DNA of 64,000 nucleotides from Novosphingobium sp. AP12 (GTDB taxonomy: Bacteria > Pseudomonadota > Alphaproteobacteria > Sphingomonadales > Sphingomonadaceae). Position numbers and translations under genes: made by a program. Shown here in pieces: positions 51,885 through 59,514 of the stretch. The notes below the pieces were generated by a model. The model saw only the letters and a list, made by a program, of their open reading frames with translations, was not told the DNA's origin and ran no database searches. Location of the stretch: NCBI RefSeq assembly GCF_000281975.1, contig NZ_AKKE01000009.1, positions 186,001 through 250,000 of the forward strand, in the 5' to 3' direction. Numbering within the stretch: the first letter of the stretch is position 1; each line of letters begins with the position of its first letter.

Positions 51885-53372
51885 TCAGAACGTCACGCCG
51901 ACGCGGGCTGAAAGCGTCTCGCCGTCGTCCTTGCCGGTGTAGGGGCCGGCGGCGTTGTCGGTGTTCCAGTGGATCGCATTGACCTGGAAACGGGTGAAAC
52001 TGTTGAGATACCAGTTCACGCCCAGCGTCGCCGCCCAGCCATCGGCAGGGGTTACGATGTCGTCGAACTCAAGGTTTTCGTAGCGTGCGGTGACTTCGAT
52101 CGCGCCGGGACCACCCTCGAATATCGAGCGCTTGACCTTGGGCTGGCCGAAGCTGCCGAGGCGCGGGTTGTAGGGCGGAAGGTCGCCTGTGATGAACCAG
52201 CCCCCGCTCATGCTCCAGGCCTTGGTCACGAAGTCGGGCCGCCCGTTGTCGAGCCGCGCATGGCGCTCGCCCGCTTCGGCCATGACCCAGATCGGGCCGG
52301 AATATCCTCCAAGTTCAACGCCATAGCCCGTTGTTCCGGTTCCACCGAGCAACGTGCCGGTCGAAACTCGCAGCGCCCCGTTGAAGCGGCCGCCGATCAC
52401 GGTGTTGCGGGTCAGCGTGTTCTTGCCCGGGTTGAGCGCCTCGTCGAAGCCCCAGATACCAAGGTGGAGGACCTGCCGGTCGGACTTGATCGGGTTCCAG
52501 TGCGCGCGGCCCAGAACGGTGCGGTTGTCCGATGTCGACTGGTCGCCGTCGATGCGGTCGCCCGTCACCGTGAGCGAGGCGTGGCCGGTCTTCCAGAACA
52601 AGCGCGGCATGATGCCGAGACCGTAGAAGGCCCGCTGCGGGATGATCGCGGTGGCGACCACGGTACGCTCGAGGAACGGCGTCGAATCCGAGCCGGTCGA
52701 GCCCTCGAAGCTGCGGTCGTTGAACAGGTGGCCGATGCGCACGTCGTAGTCGAGGCCGGGCGAAATGCGGTTGCGCCAGCCCATGAAGGCGGTGACGACA
52801 TCGACCTCGTTCTCCGAGAAGTCGCTTTCGAACTGGTAGAAGAAGTGGGTGCCAACAGTGCCCTCAAGGCCCATGCGCAGAGCGCGCATGCCGGTGGTGG
52901 TGAGGTTGCGGCCTTCGTAGTCCGACCCGAACGAGGTGCTGACGTCGGTGATGATGCGCCCGCGCGGCTTGAAGCTGAACATGCCGTCGGCGGAGTGGAA
53001 CACCGGCAAGCCCTGGCCCCATTCCGTGCTGCCGCCCGCAGCAGCGACCGCTGCCGCGCGGATGCGCTCGACGTCGCGCTCTGCCGGACCGGGCGGGAGA
53101 AGCTGCGCCGCGTAGGGCTGCGTGACGATCGGCACCGGCGTGGTTTTGGCGGGCTCACCGGCGGCAAGTACCGGCGCGGGTGCCTGCTCGGGAGCCGCCG
53201 CTACGGTGCGCTCTGCCTCCAGCCTGTCGACCCGCTGGCGCAGCGAGGCGATCTCCGCGGCCTGCGCGCGTACGAGGTCGGCCAGTTCATCGCGCGTCGG
53301 CGCCTGCGCCAGCGCGGGAGTCGCCGCCGCCAGCGCGATTACCGCCGCGCCGGTCGAGAAAAGTCGGGTCAT
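51885..53372 (-). CDS. OprP/OprO-type outer-membrane porin
   Basis: Sixteen-strand anion-type porin of about 495 residues. Signal peptide MTRLFSTGAAVIALAAATPALAQ, then a short coiled coil (about residues 28-55, ELADLVRAQAAEIASLRQRVDRLEAE pattern), a proline-rich linker and the phosphate-selective-porin barrel (GMFSFKPRGRIITDVSTSFG near the start, ending ARVGVTF). It should let citrate or another polyanion cross the outer membrane for the CitMHS carrier. The ATG at 53372 overlaps the stop of the solute-binding-protein gene (ATGA), which fixes the start. The trimer-anchoring coiled coil is common in proteobacterial OprP relatives. Confidence 0.9.
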   Translation of the reverse strand: MTRLFSTGAAVIALAAATPALAQAPTRDELADLVRAQAAEIASLRQRVDRLEAERTVAAAPEQAPAPVLAAGEPAKTTPVPIVTQPYAAQLLPPGPAERDVERIRAAAVAAAGGSTEWGQGLPVFHSADGMFSFKPRGRIITDVSTSFGSDYEGRNLTTTGMRALRMGLEGTVGTHFFYQFESDFSENEVDVVTAFMGWRNRISPGLDYDVRIGHLFNDRSFEGSTGSDSTPFLERTVVATAIIPQRAFYGLGIMPRLFWKTGHASLTVTGDRIDGDQSTSDNRTVLGRAHWNPIKSDRQVLHLGIWGFDEALNPGKNTLTRNTVIGGRFNGALRVSTGTLLGGTGTTGYGVELGGYSGPIWVMAEAGERHARLDNGRPDFVTKAWSMSGGWFITGDLPPYNPRLGSFGQPKVKRSIFEGGPGAIEVTARYENLEFDDIVTPADGWAATLGVNWYLNSFTRFQVNAIHWNTDNAAGPYTGKDDGETLSARVGVTF

Positions 53373-54463
53373 GGATTGGTTTTTCCGGAAAGCAGGATCG
53401 CGTTCCATTCGCGCAGGAAGCGCTCGCGGGTCAGGCGATCAAGGTTGACGAGAAGCTGCGGTCCGACGCGCACGACGCGTGCCTGCCCTGCAAGGAGACG
53501 ACGCGCGGGAATGTCGCCGCGCACCGGCCAGAGGCTGTGCCGGGCAAGCTGGGCCTGTCCGGTACGGGAGAGAAGAAAATCGAGGAACAGGCGGGCAGCG
53601 GCCGGATGGCGCGCCTCGCGCGAGATGAAGGCGATGCGCGATGTCACCAGCGTGTAGTCCTGCGGAAACACCACGCCCAGGTCCGGGTTGCGCCGCGCCT
53701 GCTCGAGCGCATAGGAGCCGATGACATTGTAGGCGATGGCGAGCTTGCCGGATGCGACGCCGGCCAGCATCGGCCCAGTGTTGGTCGCAAGCACCGGCGT
53801 GGTCGCCGCGATCGCCTCCATCAGGCTGCGCGTGTCGCGGGTCGTCTGGAAGTCCTGCGAGAGATAGAGATACCCAGTGTTCGATCGCGCCGGGTCGAAA
53901 GTCGCGACCTTGCCGGTGAACTCGGCACGGCGGGCGCGCAGCAGCGTCTCGAGGTCCTGATGGCTGCGCGGGACCTGCGCGGCCGGCACCAGCTTGCGGT
54001 TGTAGACGATGCCGATCGGCTCGGCCGTCACGCCGAATCCCATGTTCTTCCACACCGCGGTATCGGGCAGCGATGGCTTCTCCGGGCTGGCGTACTGCTG
54101 CGCGTAACCGTCGTTGATGAGCTTGATCTGGAGGTCCATTGCCGAGGACCAGACGATGTCCGCCGAATACTGTTTCGCCCGCATCTCGCGCACGTAGCGG
54201 GCGTACATCTCGGTCGAGCCAATGTCGGCGTAGAACACCTGTATGCCGGGGTAAGCGCGCTTGAACGCCTCCACCACCGGAACGAGCTCGGCACGGTCGG
54301 CATTGGCGTAGATGCGTACCCGCCCCTCGGCGCGGGCATCGGCTATCGTCGTGTCGTAGGACCGGGGATAGCCCGCCGGGCGCTGCGGCGCGCTCGGTCG
54401 CTGCGCGCCCGCCGGCACCGCCAGGAGCGCCGCCAGAGCCAGGACAGGGGTGAAAATACGCAT
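53369..54463 (-). CDS. Periplasmic solute-binding protein (Fe3+/2-aminoethylphosphonate-type), no transporter partner nearby
   Basis: A 364-residue periplasmic type 2 binding protein with signal peptide MRIFTPVLALAALLAVPAGAQ. Typical core motifs are VRIYANADRAELVPVVEAFKRAYPGIQVFYADIGSTEMYARYV, DIVWSSAMDLQIKL, GIVYNRKLV and FDPARSNTGYLYLSQDF. It belongs to the AfuA/PotD-like class, not to TctC. There is no ABC permease or ATPase in the cluster. Genes of this class often sit beside TctDE-type kinases, so it may present citrate or a metal-citrate complex to the sensor. It is the first gene of the six-gene minus operon; GAGAGGAA precedes the ATG, and the response-regulator gene diverges 95 bp away. 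Confidence 0.88.
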   Translation of the reverse strand: MRIFTPVLALAALLAVPAGAQRPSAPQRPAGYPRSYDTTIADARAEGRVRIYANADRAELVPVVEAFKRAYPGIQVFYADIGSTEMYARYVREMRAKQYSADIVWSSAMDLQIKLINDGYAQQYASPEKPSLPDTAVWKNMGFGVTAEPIGIVYNRKLVPAAQVPRSHQDLETLLRARRAEFTGKVATFDPARSNTGYLYLSQDFQTTRDTRSLMEAIAATTPVLATNTGPMLAGVASGKLAIAYNVIGSYALEQARRNPDLGVVFPQDYTLVTSRIAFISREARHPAAARLFLDFLLSRTGQAQLARHSLWPVRGDIPARRLLAGQARVVRVGPQLLVNLDRLTRERFLREWNAILLSGKTNP

Positions 54464-54558
54464 TGCCGGTTCCTCTCGCTTTCCGCCTCGAATGTCGGAT
54501 AAGCAGTGGGCATGGCCTACGAGCGCAACCTGTCATTCACCTTTCACGGAAAATCTGC

Positions 54559-55224
54559 GTGAGAATCCTCATTGTGGAAGACGACGCCGCCCTCGCTCGG
54601 GGTGTTGTGTCGTTGCTGCGCACGGCCGGCCACGCGATCGACCATGTCGGCTGCGGCGAGGAAGCGCTGTCGGTCCTCTCCAGCGAGCCCTACTCGCTTG
54701 TCATCCTCGACGTCGGACTCCCAGATATCGACGGGTTCGAGGTACTGGCTCGCCTCCGCGCGCGCGGCGATCAGGCTCAGGTCCTGATGCTGACTGCTCG
54801 CGACGGCCTCGATGACCGTGTCCGCGGGCTCGACCTCGGCGCCGACGATTACTTGCGTAAACCCTTCGAGGTCGAAGAACTGGAAGCACGCGTCCGCGCC
54901 CTCGGCCGGCGGCGGGGCGGCGATGCGGCACCCGAAGTGCGGATCGGCGCGATGACCATCAACCGCTCGACGGGCCGGGTCGAAGTGGACGGGCGGCATG
55001 TGGAACTGCGCCGCCGCGAATGGTCGGTGCTCGAGGCATTGGCGGCGCGAGCCGGCCAGATCGTCTCACGCGAGACGCTGCAGGCCGAAGTCTTCGGTTT
55101 CGATGATCCCGTTGGCTCCAATGCGCTGGAAGTGAACGTGACGCGCCTGCGCAGCAAGCTGGCGCCTGATGGGCCGGCGATCCGCACCGTTCGCGGCGTC
55201 GGATACATGCTCGACCGGGCATGA
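54559..55224 (+). CDS. tctD: OmpR-family response regulator, TctD type
   Basis: Transcription factor of 221 residues. The receiver domain has the acidic pocket Glu7-Asp8-Asp9, phospho-acceptor Asp51 (VILDVGLPDIDG) and a conserved lysine in YLRKPFE. The C-terminal winged helix spans about residues 125-218 (HVELRRREWSVLEALAARAGQIVSRETL, GSNALEVNVTRLRSKLAP). I start it at GTG 54559, directly at the receiver domain, as the sequence upstream is the divergent promoter; a weak GGAA lies before it. It is coupled by ATGA to the kinase and presumably activates the divergent operon. The symbol is by analogy to the tricarboxylate-responsive system. Confidence 0.93.
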   Translation: MRILIVEDDAALARGVVSLLRTAGHAIDHVGCGEEALSVLSSEPYSLVILDVGLPDIDGFEVLARLRARGDQAQVLMLTARDGLDDRVRGLDLGADDYLRKPFEVEELEARVRALGRRRGGDAAPEVRIGAMTINRSTGRVEVDGRHVELRRREWSVLEALAARAGQIVSRETLQAEVFGFDDPVGSNALEVNVTRLRSKLAPDGPAIRTVRGVGYMLDRA

Positions 55225-56606
55225 CCGGCGCTCTGGAGTCGAAACGAGCGGTATCGCTGCGCCATCGCTTGCTCGCCGCGATGATGGGCCCTCTGGTTAT
55301 CCCGGCGCTGGCGCTGGGATTGATAGGCTGGGTTCTGATCTCGGACGTCGTGCGCCGCACCAACGACCGCGTACTCGGGGGGGCGCTTGGTGCCATCGCC
55401 GAAACGGTTCAAGTAGAGCGCGGTGAAGTCACGCTGGATCTCCCGCCCGCCGCCTTCGGCATGCTGGAGAACTCCGAGCGCGACAATGTCTATTACCGTA
55501 TCGCGGTGGGCGACCGGATGCTCACCGGCTATCCCGACCTCCCGGCACCGGACGTCGCCGTGCTTTCCGCCGAGCGCCCGCGCTTCCGCTTTGCCGACTA
55601 TCGCGGACAGCGCATCCGCATCGCCGAAATCCGGCGCGATCTGCCCCGCATCCAGGCACCAGTCGTCGTGCAGGTGGCTGAAACGCTCGAGAACCGGCGC
55701 TCGCTCGAACGCGGGTTGATGACTGCACTGCTCATCGGCGAGTTCGTGCTCATCGGCATCGTGCTGCTGTTGATCCGCCCGGCTCTGGGGTGGAGCCTGC
55801 GCCCGCTGGCCGAACTGCGCACCGTGATCGAAGCGCGGGACACCCGCGCCGCGCCCGACCTCTCGCCTCTCCAGACCGGTCCCCTGCCTGCCGAGTTGCA
55901 GCCGCTGTCGCGCTCCTTCGACCGGTTGCTCGAGCGGCTCGATCACGCGACGACCGGCATGCGCCGCTTCACCGCAGACGCCTCGCACCAGATGCGCACG
56001 CCGCTGTCTGTACTCAAGGTGCAGCTGGCGCTGGCTCGGCGCGGCTCCCATGAAGCTCTGCATGAGATCGAGGAAGCCACCGACCGGCTGGAGCGCCTGC
56101 TCACCCAGCTGCTCGCCCTCGCCCGCGCCGACGAGGCCGGCAAGCAGCCGCCGTTCGTGCGCATCGATCTCAGGGAAGTGAGCCGCGCCGTCATCTCGCG
56201 GCGCATCCATCAGGCGATCGAAGCCGATGTCGAACTGCGCCTGGACTGCGACGGCGAAGGTCCGGTCCTGATCGAGGGACACCGCACGCTGGTGTTCGAG
56301 ATGCTCTCCAACCTCGTCGACAATGCCATCCGCTACAATCGGCGCGGCGGCATGGCGACCATCGCTCTGCAAGCGCAGGACGACCGCGTGCGGCTCACCG
56401 TCGCGGACACCGGCCCCGGCATTCCGGCCGCCTCCCGCGACCAGGCCCTGGATCGCTTTGCCCGCCTTCAAGGCGAACAAGGGCCCGCCGGCAGTGGCCT
56501 TGGCCTCGCGATAGTCAAGGCGGTTGTCGAACGGCTCGGTGCAGGATTGGAACTTGGCGATGCCGAGCCAGGATTGCGCGTGACCGTGACCTTTCCGGCC
56601 GCTTGA
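55221..56606 (+). CDS. tctE: Sensor histidine kinase, TctE type
   Basis: Inner-membrane kinase of 461 residues partnering the upstream response regulator. It has two transmembrane helices (about residues 22-42 and 166-186) flanking a periplasmic domain of about 120 residues of the 2CSK_N type (ERDNVYYRIAVGDRMLTGYPDLP). A HAMP-like segment follows, then the phospho-acceptor His256 (DASHQMRTPLSVLK), the N box (LSNLVDNAIRYNRRGG) and the G box (VADTGPGIPAASRDQ, GSGLGLAIVKAV). It starts with ATGA overlap. The ligand is probably a tricarboxylate, sensed directly or via the periplasmic binding protein encoded opposite. Confidence 0.93.
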   Translation: MTGALESKRAVSLRHRLLAAMMGPLVIPALALGLIGWVLISDVVRRTNDRVLGGALGAIAETVQVERGEVTLDLPPAAFGMLENSERDNVYYRIAVGDRMLTGYPDLPAPDVAVLSAERPRFRFADYRGQRIRIAEIRRDLPRIQAPVVVQVAETLENRRSLERGLMTALLIGEFVLIGIVLLLIRPALGWSLRPLAELRTVIEARDTRAAPDLSPLQTGPLPAELQPLSRSFDRLLERLDHATTGMRRFTADASHQMRTPLSVLKVQLALARRGSHEALHEIEEATDRLERLLTQLLALARADEAGKQPPFVRIDLREVSRAVISRRIHQAIEADVELRLDCDGEGPVLIEGHRTLVFEMLSNLVDNAIRYNRRGGMATIALQAQDDRVRLTVADTGPGIPAASRDQALDRFARLQGEQGPAGSGLGLAIVKAVVERLGAGLELGDAEPGLRVTVTFPAA

Positions 56607-56706
56607 CGGACCTCGACTAACGAAAAAATGCCTATGCGGAAGACGCTTAGGCGCTCGTTAACCAACGGCGGCTACCACGGCCCTGCAATCTGGGGGCTTT
56701 TTTCCA

Positions 56707-59499
56707 ATGTTCGACGTTCTGCTGTGCATCCACGACCAGCACGACGAGTGGCTCGTTCTCCTCGCGGCGCTCATCTGCGTCATCTCGACAATGAGTTCGG
56801 TCCAGCTGCTTCGTCATGCACGGTACCTCGCCGGTTACGCTGCGGCGCGGTGGATATGCGGGGCGGGCGTCGCGATCGGCTTTGGGATATGGGCCACGCA
56901 CTTCGTGGCGATGCTGGGATATGACCCCGGCGTGATCGCCGGTTTTCAGATCCCCGCGACCATCATATCGCTGATGACGGCGATCGCGATGACGACGATG
57001 TCGTTCTCCACCGCGCTGGCCAAGCCCGACCGCAAGGGATTGGCGCTTGCCAGCGTGCTGGGTGGCGGCGGCATCGTCGCGATGCACTACATCGGCATGT
57101 CGGCGCTGGAAATCCCGGCGGACATTCACTGGAACCAGGGCTATGTGACGCTCTCCCTCCTCTTCGCGGTGCTGCCGACGGGCCCCGCATTGGCGCTGGC
57201 GGTGCGGGGGCGTTCGGTGCGCAGCGGCGTCGCCGCGGGCCTGCTGATGACGCTCTCGATCGTGCTCCTGCATTTCACCGCGATGACTGCGGTCCGACTG
57301 GTACCAGCGCCGCTGGACCTGCGCACGGGCATCCTGATGTCGCCGGGCAGCATGGCGGCTGCAATCGCCGCGGGAGCGCTGGGACTTCTCGCGATCTGCA
57401 TCGCGGTCCTGGCCATGGCCCGCAAGGCGCGTCTCGTGCTCCATGCCACCGAGCGCGACATGACGATCCTGGTCAAGGGCATCACCGACTGCGCGATCTA
57501 CATGCTGGACCGGGATGGCAATGTCGCCAACTGGAACGCGGGCGCGGAACGACTGAAGGGCTATACGGCAACCGAGGCGATCGGCCTTCCGCTTGCCGGG
57601 TTCTACACGTCACATGACCGTACCGAGGGCCTACCCGAACGTGCTCTGGCGCTCGCCGCGCAGACCGGCAAGTTCAGCGGCGAGGGCTTCCGCGTGCGCC
57701 GTGACGGGAGCCGGTTCTGGGCTCACGTCTCGATCGAGAAGATCGCCGACGAGAACGGGGACCACATCGGTTTTGCCAAGATCACCCGCGACATGTCGCG
57801 GTTCAAGGAGGACGAGGACCGCCTCAAGGCGATGGCCGGCCACCTCGACGCGGCACTGGGCAACATGCACCAGGGCCTCTGCCTGTTCGGGCCGGACGAG
57901 CGGCTGCTGGTGGTCAACGGGCGCTTCAAGGAGATCTGGGGCCTCGACCGCGAGGCGTCACTCATCGACATGACGCTTGAGGATGTCGCGCGGCTGGTGC
58001 TGGAAACCCGGGCACATGCGCAAGTTTCGCAGGCGCGGATCGACGAGTTGCACTTGCTGCTCGCCAAACCTCCCGCCGACCCGACCTCGTCGCCCGTGGT
58101 GCTGGATCTTGGCGACGACCTTGTGGTCTCGATGACCGGCCGCGCGATGGCCGACGGCGGCTGGGTCACCACTTTCGAGGACATAACCGAGCGGCGCCGC
58201 TCCGACGCCAGGATCGCGCACATGGCGATGCACGACGCCCTCACCGGCCTTCCCAACCGCTCGAGCTTCGCGCACTGGATCGATGCGGAACTAGAGCAGG
58301 CCCGGCATTTCGGGCACCAGCTTGCCGCGGTCATGATCGACCTCGACCGCTTCAAGGAAATCAACGACACGCGCGGGCACGGCGCCGGCGACGCTGCACT
58401 TCAGCATCTCTCGAAGCGTCTGCTCGACGTCATGGCTGAAGGTGAGGTTGTCGCTCGCCTGGGCGGGGACGAATTCGCGGCCGCCAAGCGCTTCAAGGAC
58501 AAGGCGGAGCTGGCAAACTTCCTCGACCGCCTGGATGCCTGTTTCGCGAGGCCGTTCGGCCCGGAGGACAACTGCTTCCTCCTCGACGCCAGTATCGGTC
58601 TTGCAGTGTTCCCGAACGACGCGCAGCAGCGCGAGCAGCTGCTCAACAACGCCGACCTCGCGATGTACCGTGCCAAGGCCAATGTCGGCGAGCGCATCGC
58701 CTACTACGAGCCCGAGATGGACGAGACCGCGCGCGCCCGCCGCCAGCTCTCCAACGACCTGCGTCAGGCGATCGACCGCAACGAACTGACCGTCCTGTAC
58801 CAACCGCAACACGGCCTCGCGACCGGCGAACTCAATGGGTACGAGGCGCTGTTGCGCTGGCAACATCCGACGCGCGGCCCGGTCGCGCCCGACGAATTCA
58901 TTCCGATCGCGGAGGAAACCGGCGAGATATTCCGGATCGGCGAATGGGTCCTGCGCGAAGCCTGCAAGGAGGCGCGCACGTGGCCCGACGGCCTGAAGGT
59001 CGCCGTCAACCTTTCCGCCATCCAGCTGGGGCAGACGGAAATCGTCGAGATCGTGCGAGGCATCCTGGTGGAGACCGGGTTGTCGCCGATGCGCCTGGAA
59101 CTGGAGATCACCGAAACCGCGATCATCGGCGACAAGCTGCGTGCCCTGCACCTGCTGCGCCAGATCAAGAGTCTCGGCGTCAGCATCGCCATCGACGATT
59201 TCGGGACCGGCTATTCCTCTCTCGACACGCTTCACTCGTTCCCGTTCGACAAGATCAAGATCGACAAGTCGTTCCTGCTCCGATCGCAGTCGAGCGCGCA
59301 GGCCCGCGCGATCATCAAGGCGGTTCTGGCCCTTGGCCAGAGCCTCAACGTGCCGGTGCTGGCCGAGGGCGTGGAGACGGTCGACCAGCTCGACCTGCTT
59401 AAGGAGCAGGGCTGCGATGAAGCTCAAGGCTACTATTTCGGTCGGCCCGGCCTTTCGCCGAGCCTGGCTGCGGCGGAGGCGGTCAGGCAGATCGCCTGA
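56707..59499 (+). CDS. MHYT-PAS-PAS-GGDEF-EAL cyclic-di-GMP protein
   Basis: Membrane sensor that makes and/or breaks cyclic di-GMP; 930 residues. The N-terminal MHYT sensor has about seven helices with the three signature repeats WATHFVAM, AMHYIGMSALE and LLHFTAM, proposed to bind copper for sensing O2, CO or NO. Two PAS-like domains follow (about residues 255-375 and 380-500, IYMLDRDGNVANWNAGAERLKGY). The cyclase motif GGDEF is intact at 586-590 and the phosphodiesterase motif EAL at 713-715, with downstream DDFGTGYSSL and EGVET, so both activities may be present. There is no clear ribosome-binding site, only GGGGGC before T6. It stands alone between the TctE-type kinase and the convergent hybrid kinase. 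Confidence 0.94.
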   Translation: MFDVLLCIHDQHDEWLVLLAALICVISTMSSVQLLRHARYLAGYAAARWICGAGVAIGFGIWATHFVAMLGYDPGVIAGFQIPATIISLMTAIAMTTMSFSTALAKPDRKGLALASVLGGGGIVAMHYIGMSALEIPADIHWNQGYVTLSLLFAVLPTGPALALAVRGRSVRSGVAAGLLMTLSIVLLHFTAMTAVRLVPAPLDLRTGILMSPGSMAAAIAAGALGLLAICIAVLAMARKARLVLHATERDMTILVKGITDCAIYMLDRDGNVANWNAGAERLKGYTATEAIGLPLAGFYTSHDRTEGLPERALALAAQTGKFSGEGFRVRRDGSRFWAHVSIEKIADENGDHIGFAKITRDMSRFKEDEDRLKAMAGHLDAALGNMHQGLCLFGPDERLLVVNGRFKEIWGLDREASLIDMTLEDVARLVLETRAHAQVSQARIDELHLLLAKPPADPTSSPVVLDLGDDLVVSMTGRAMADGGWVTTFEDITERRRSDARIAHMAMHDALTGLPNRSSFAHWIDAELEQARHFGHQLAAVMIDLDRFKEINDTRGHGAGDAALQHLSKRLLDVMAEGEVVARLGGDEFAAAKRFKDKAELANFLDRLDACFARPFGPEDNCFLLDASIGLAVFPNDAQQREQLLNNADLAMYRAKANVGERIAYYEPEMDETARARRQLSNDLRQAIDRNELTVLYQPQHGLATGELNGYEALLRWQHPTRGPVAPDEFIPIAEETGEIFRIGEWVLREACKEARTWPDGLKVAVNLSAIQLGQTEIVEIVRGILVETGLSPMRLELEITETAIIGDKLRALHLLRQIKSLGVSIAIDDFGTGYSSLDTLHSFPFDKIKIDKSFLLRSQSSAQARAIIKAVLALGQSLNVPVLAEGVETVDQLDLLKEQGCDEAQGYYFGRPGLSPSLAAAEAVRQIA

Positions 59500-59514
59500 C
59501 CGCCTCCGGCCCCT

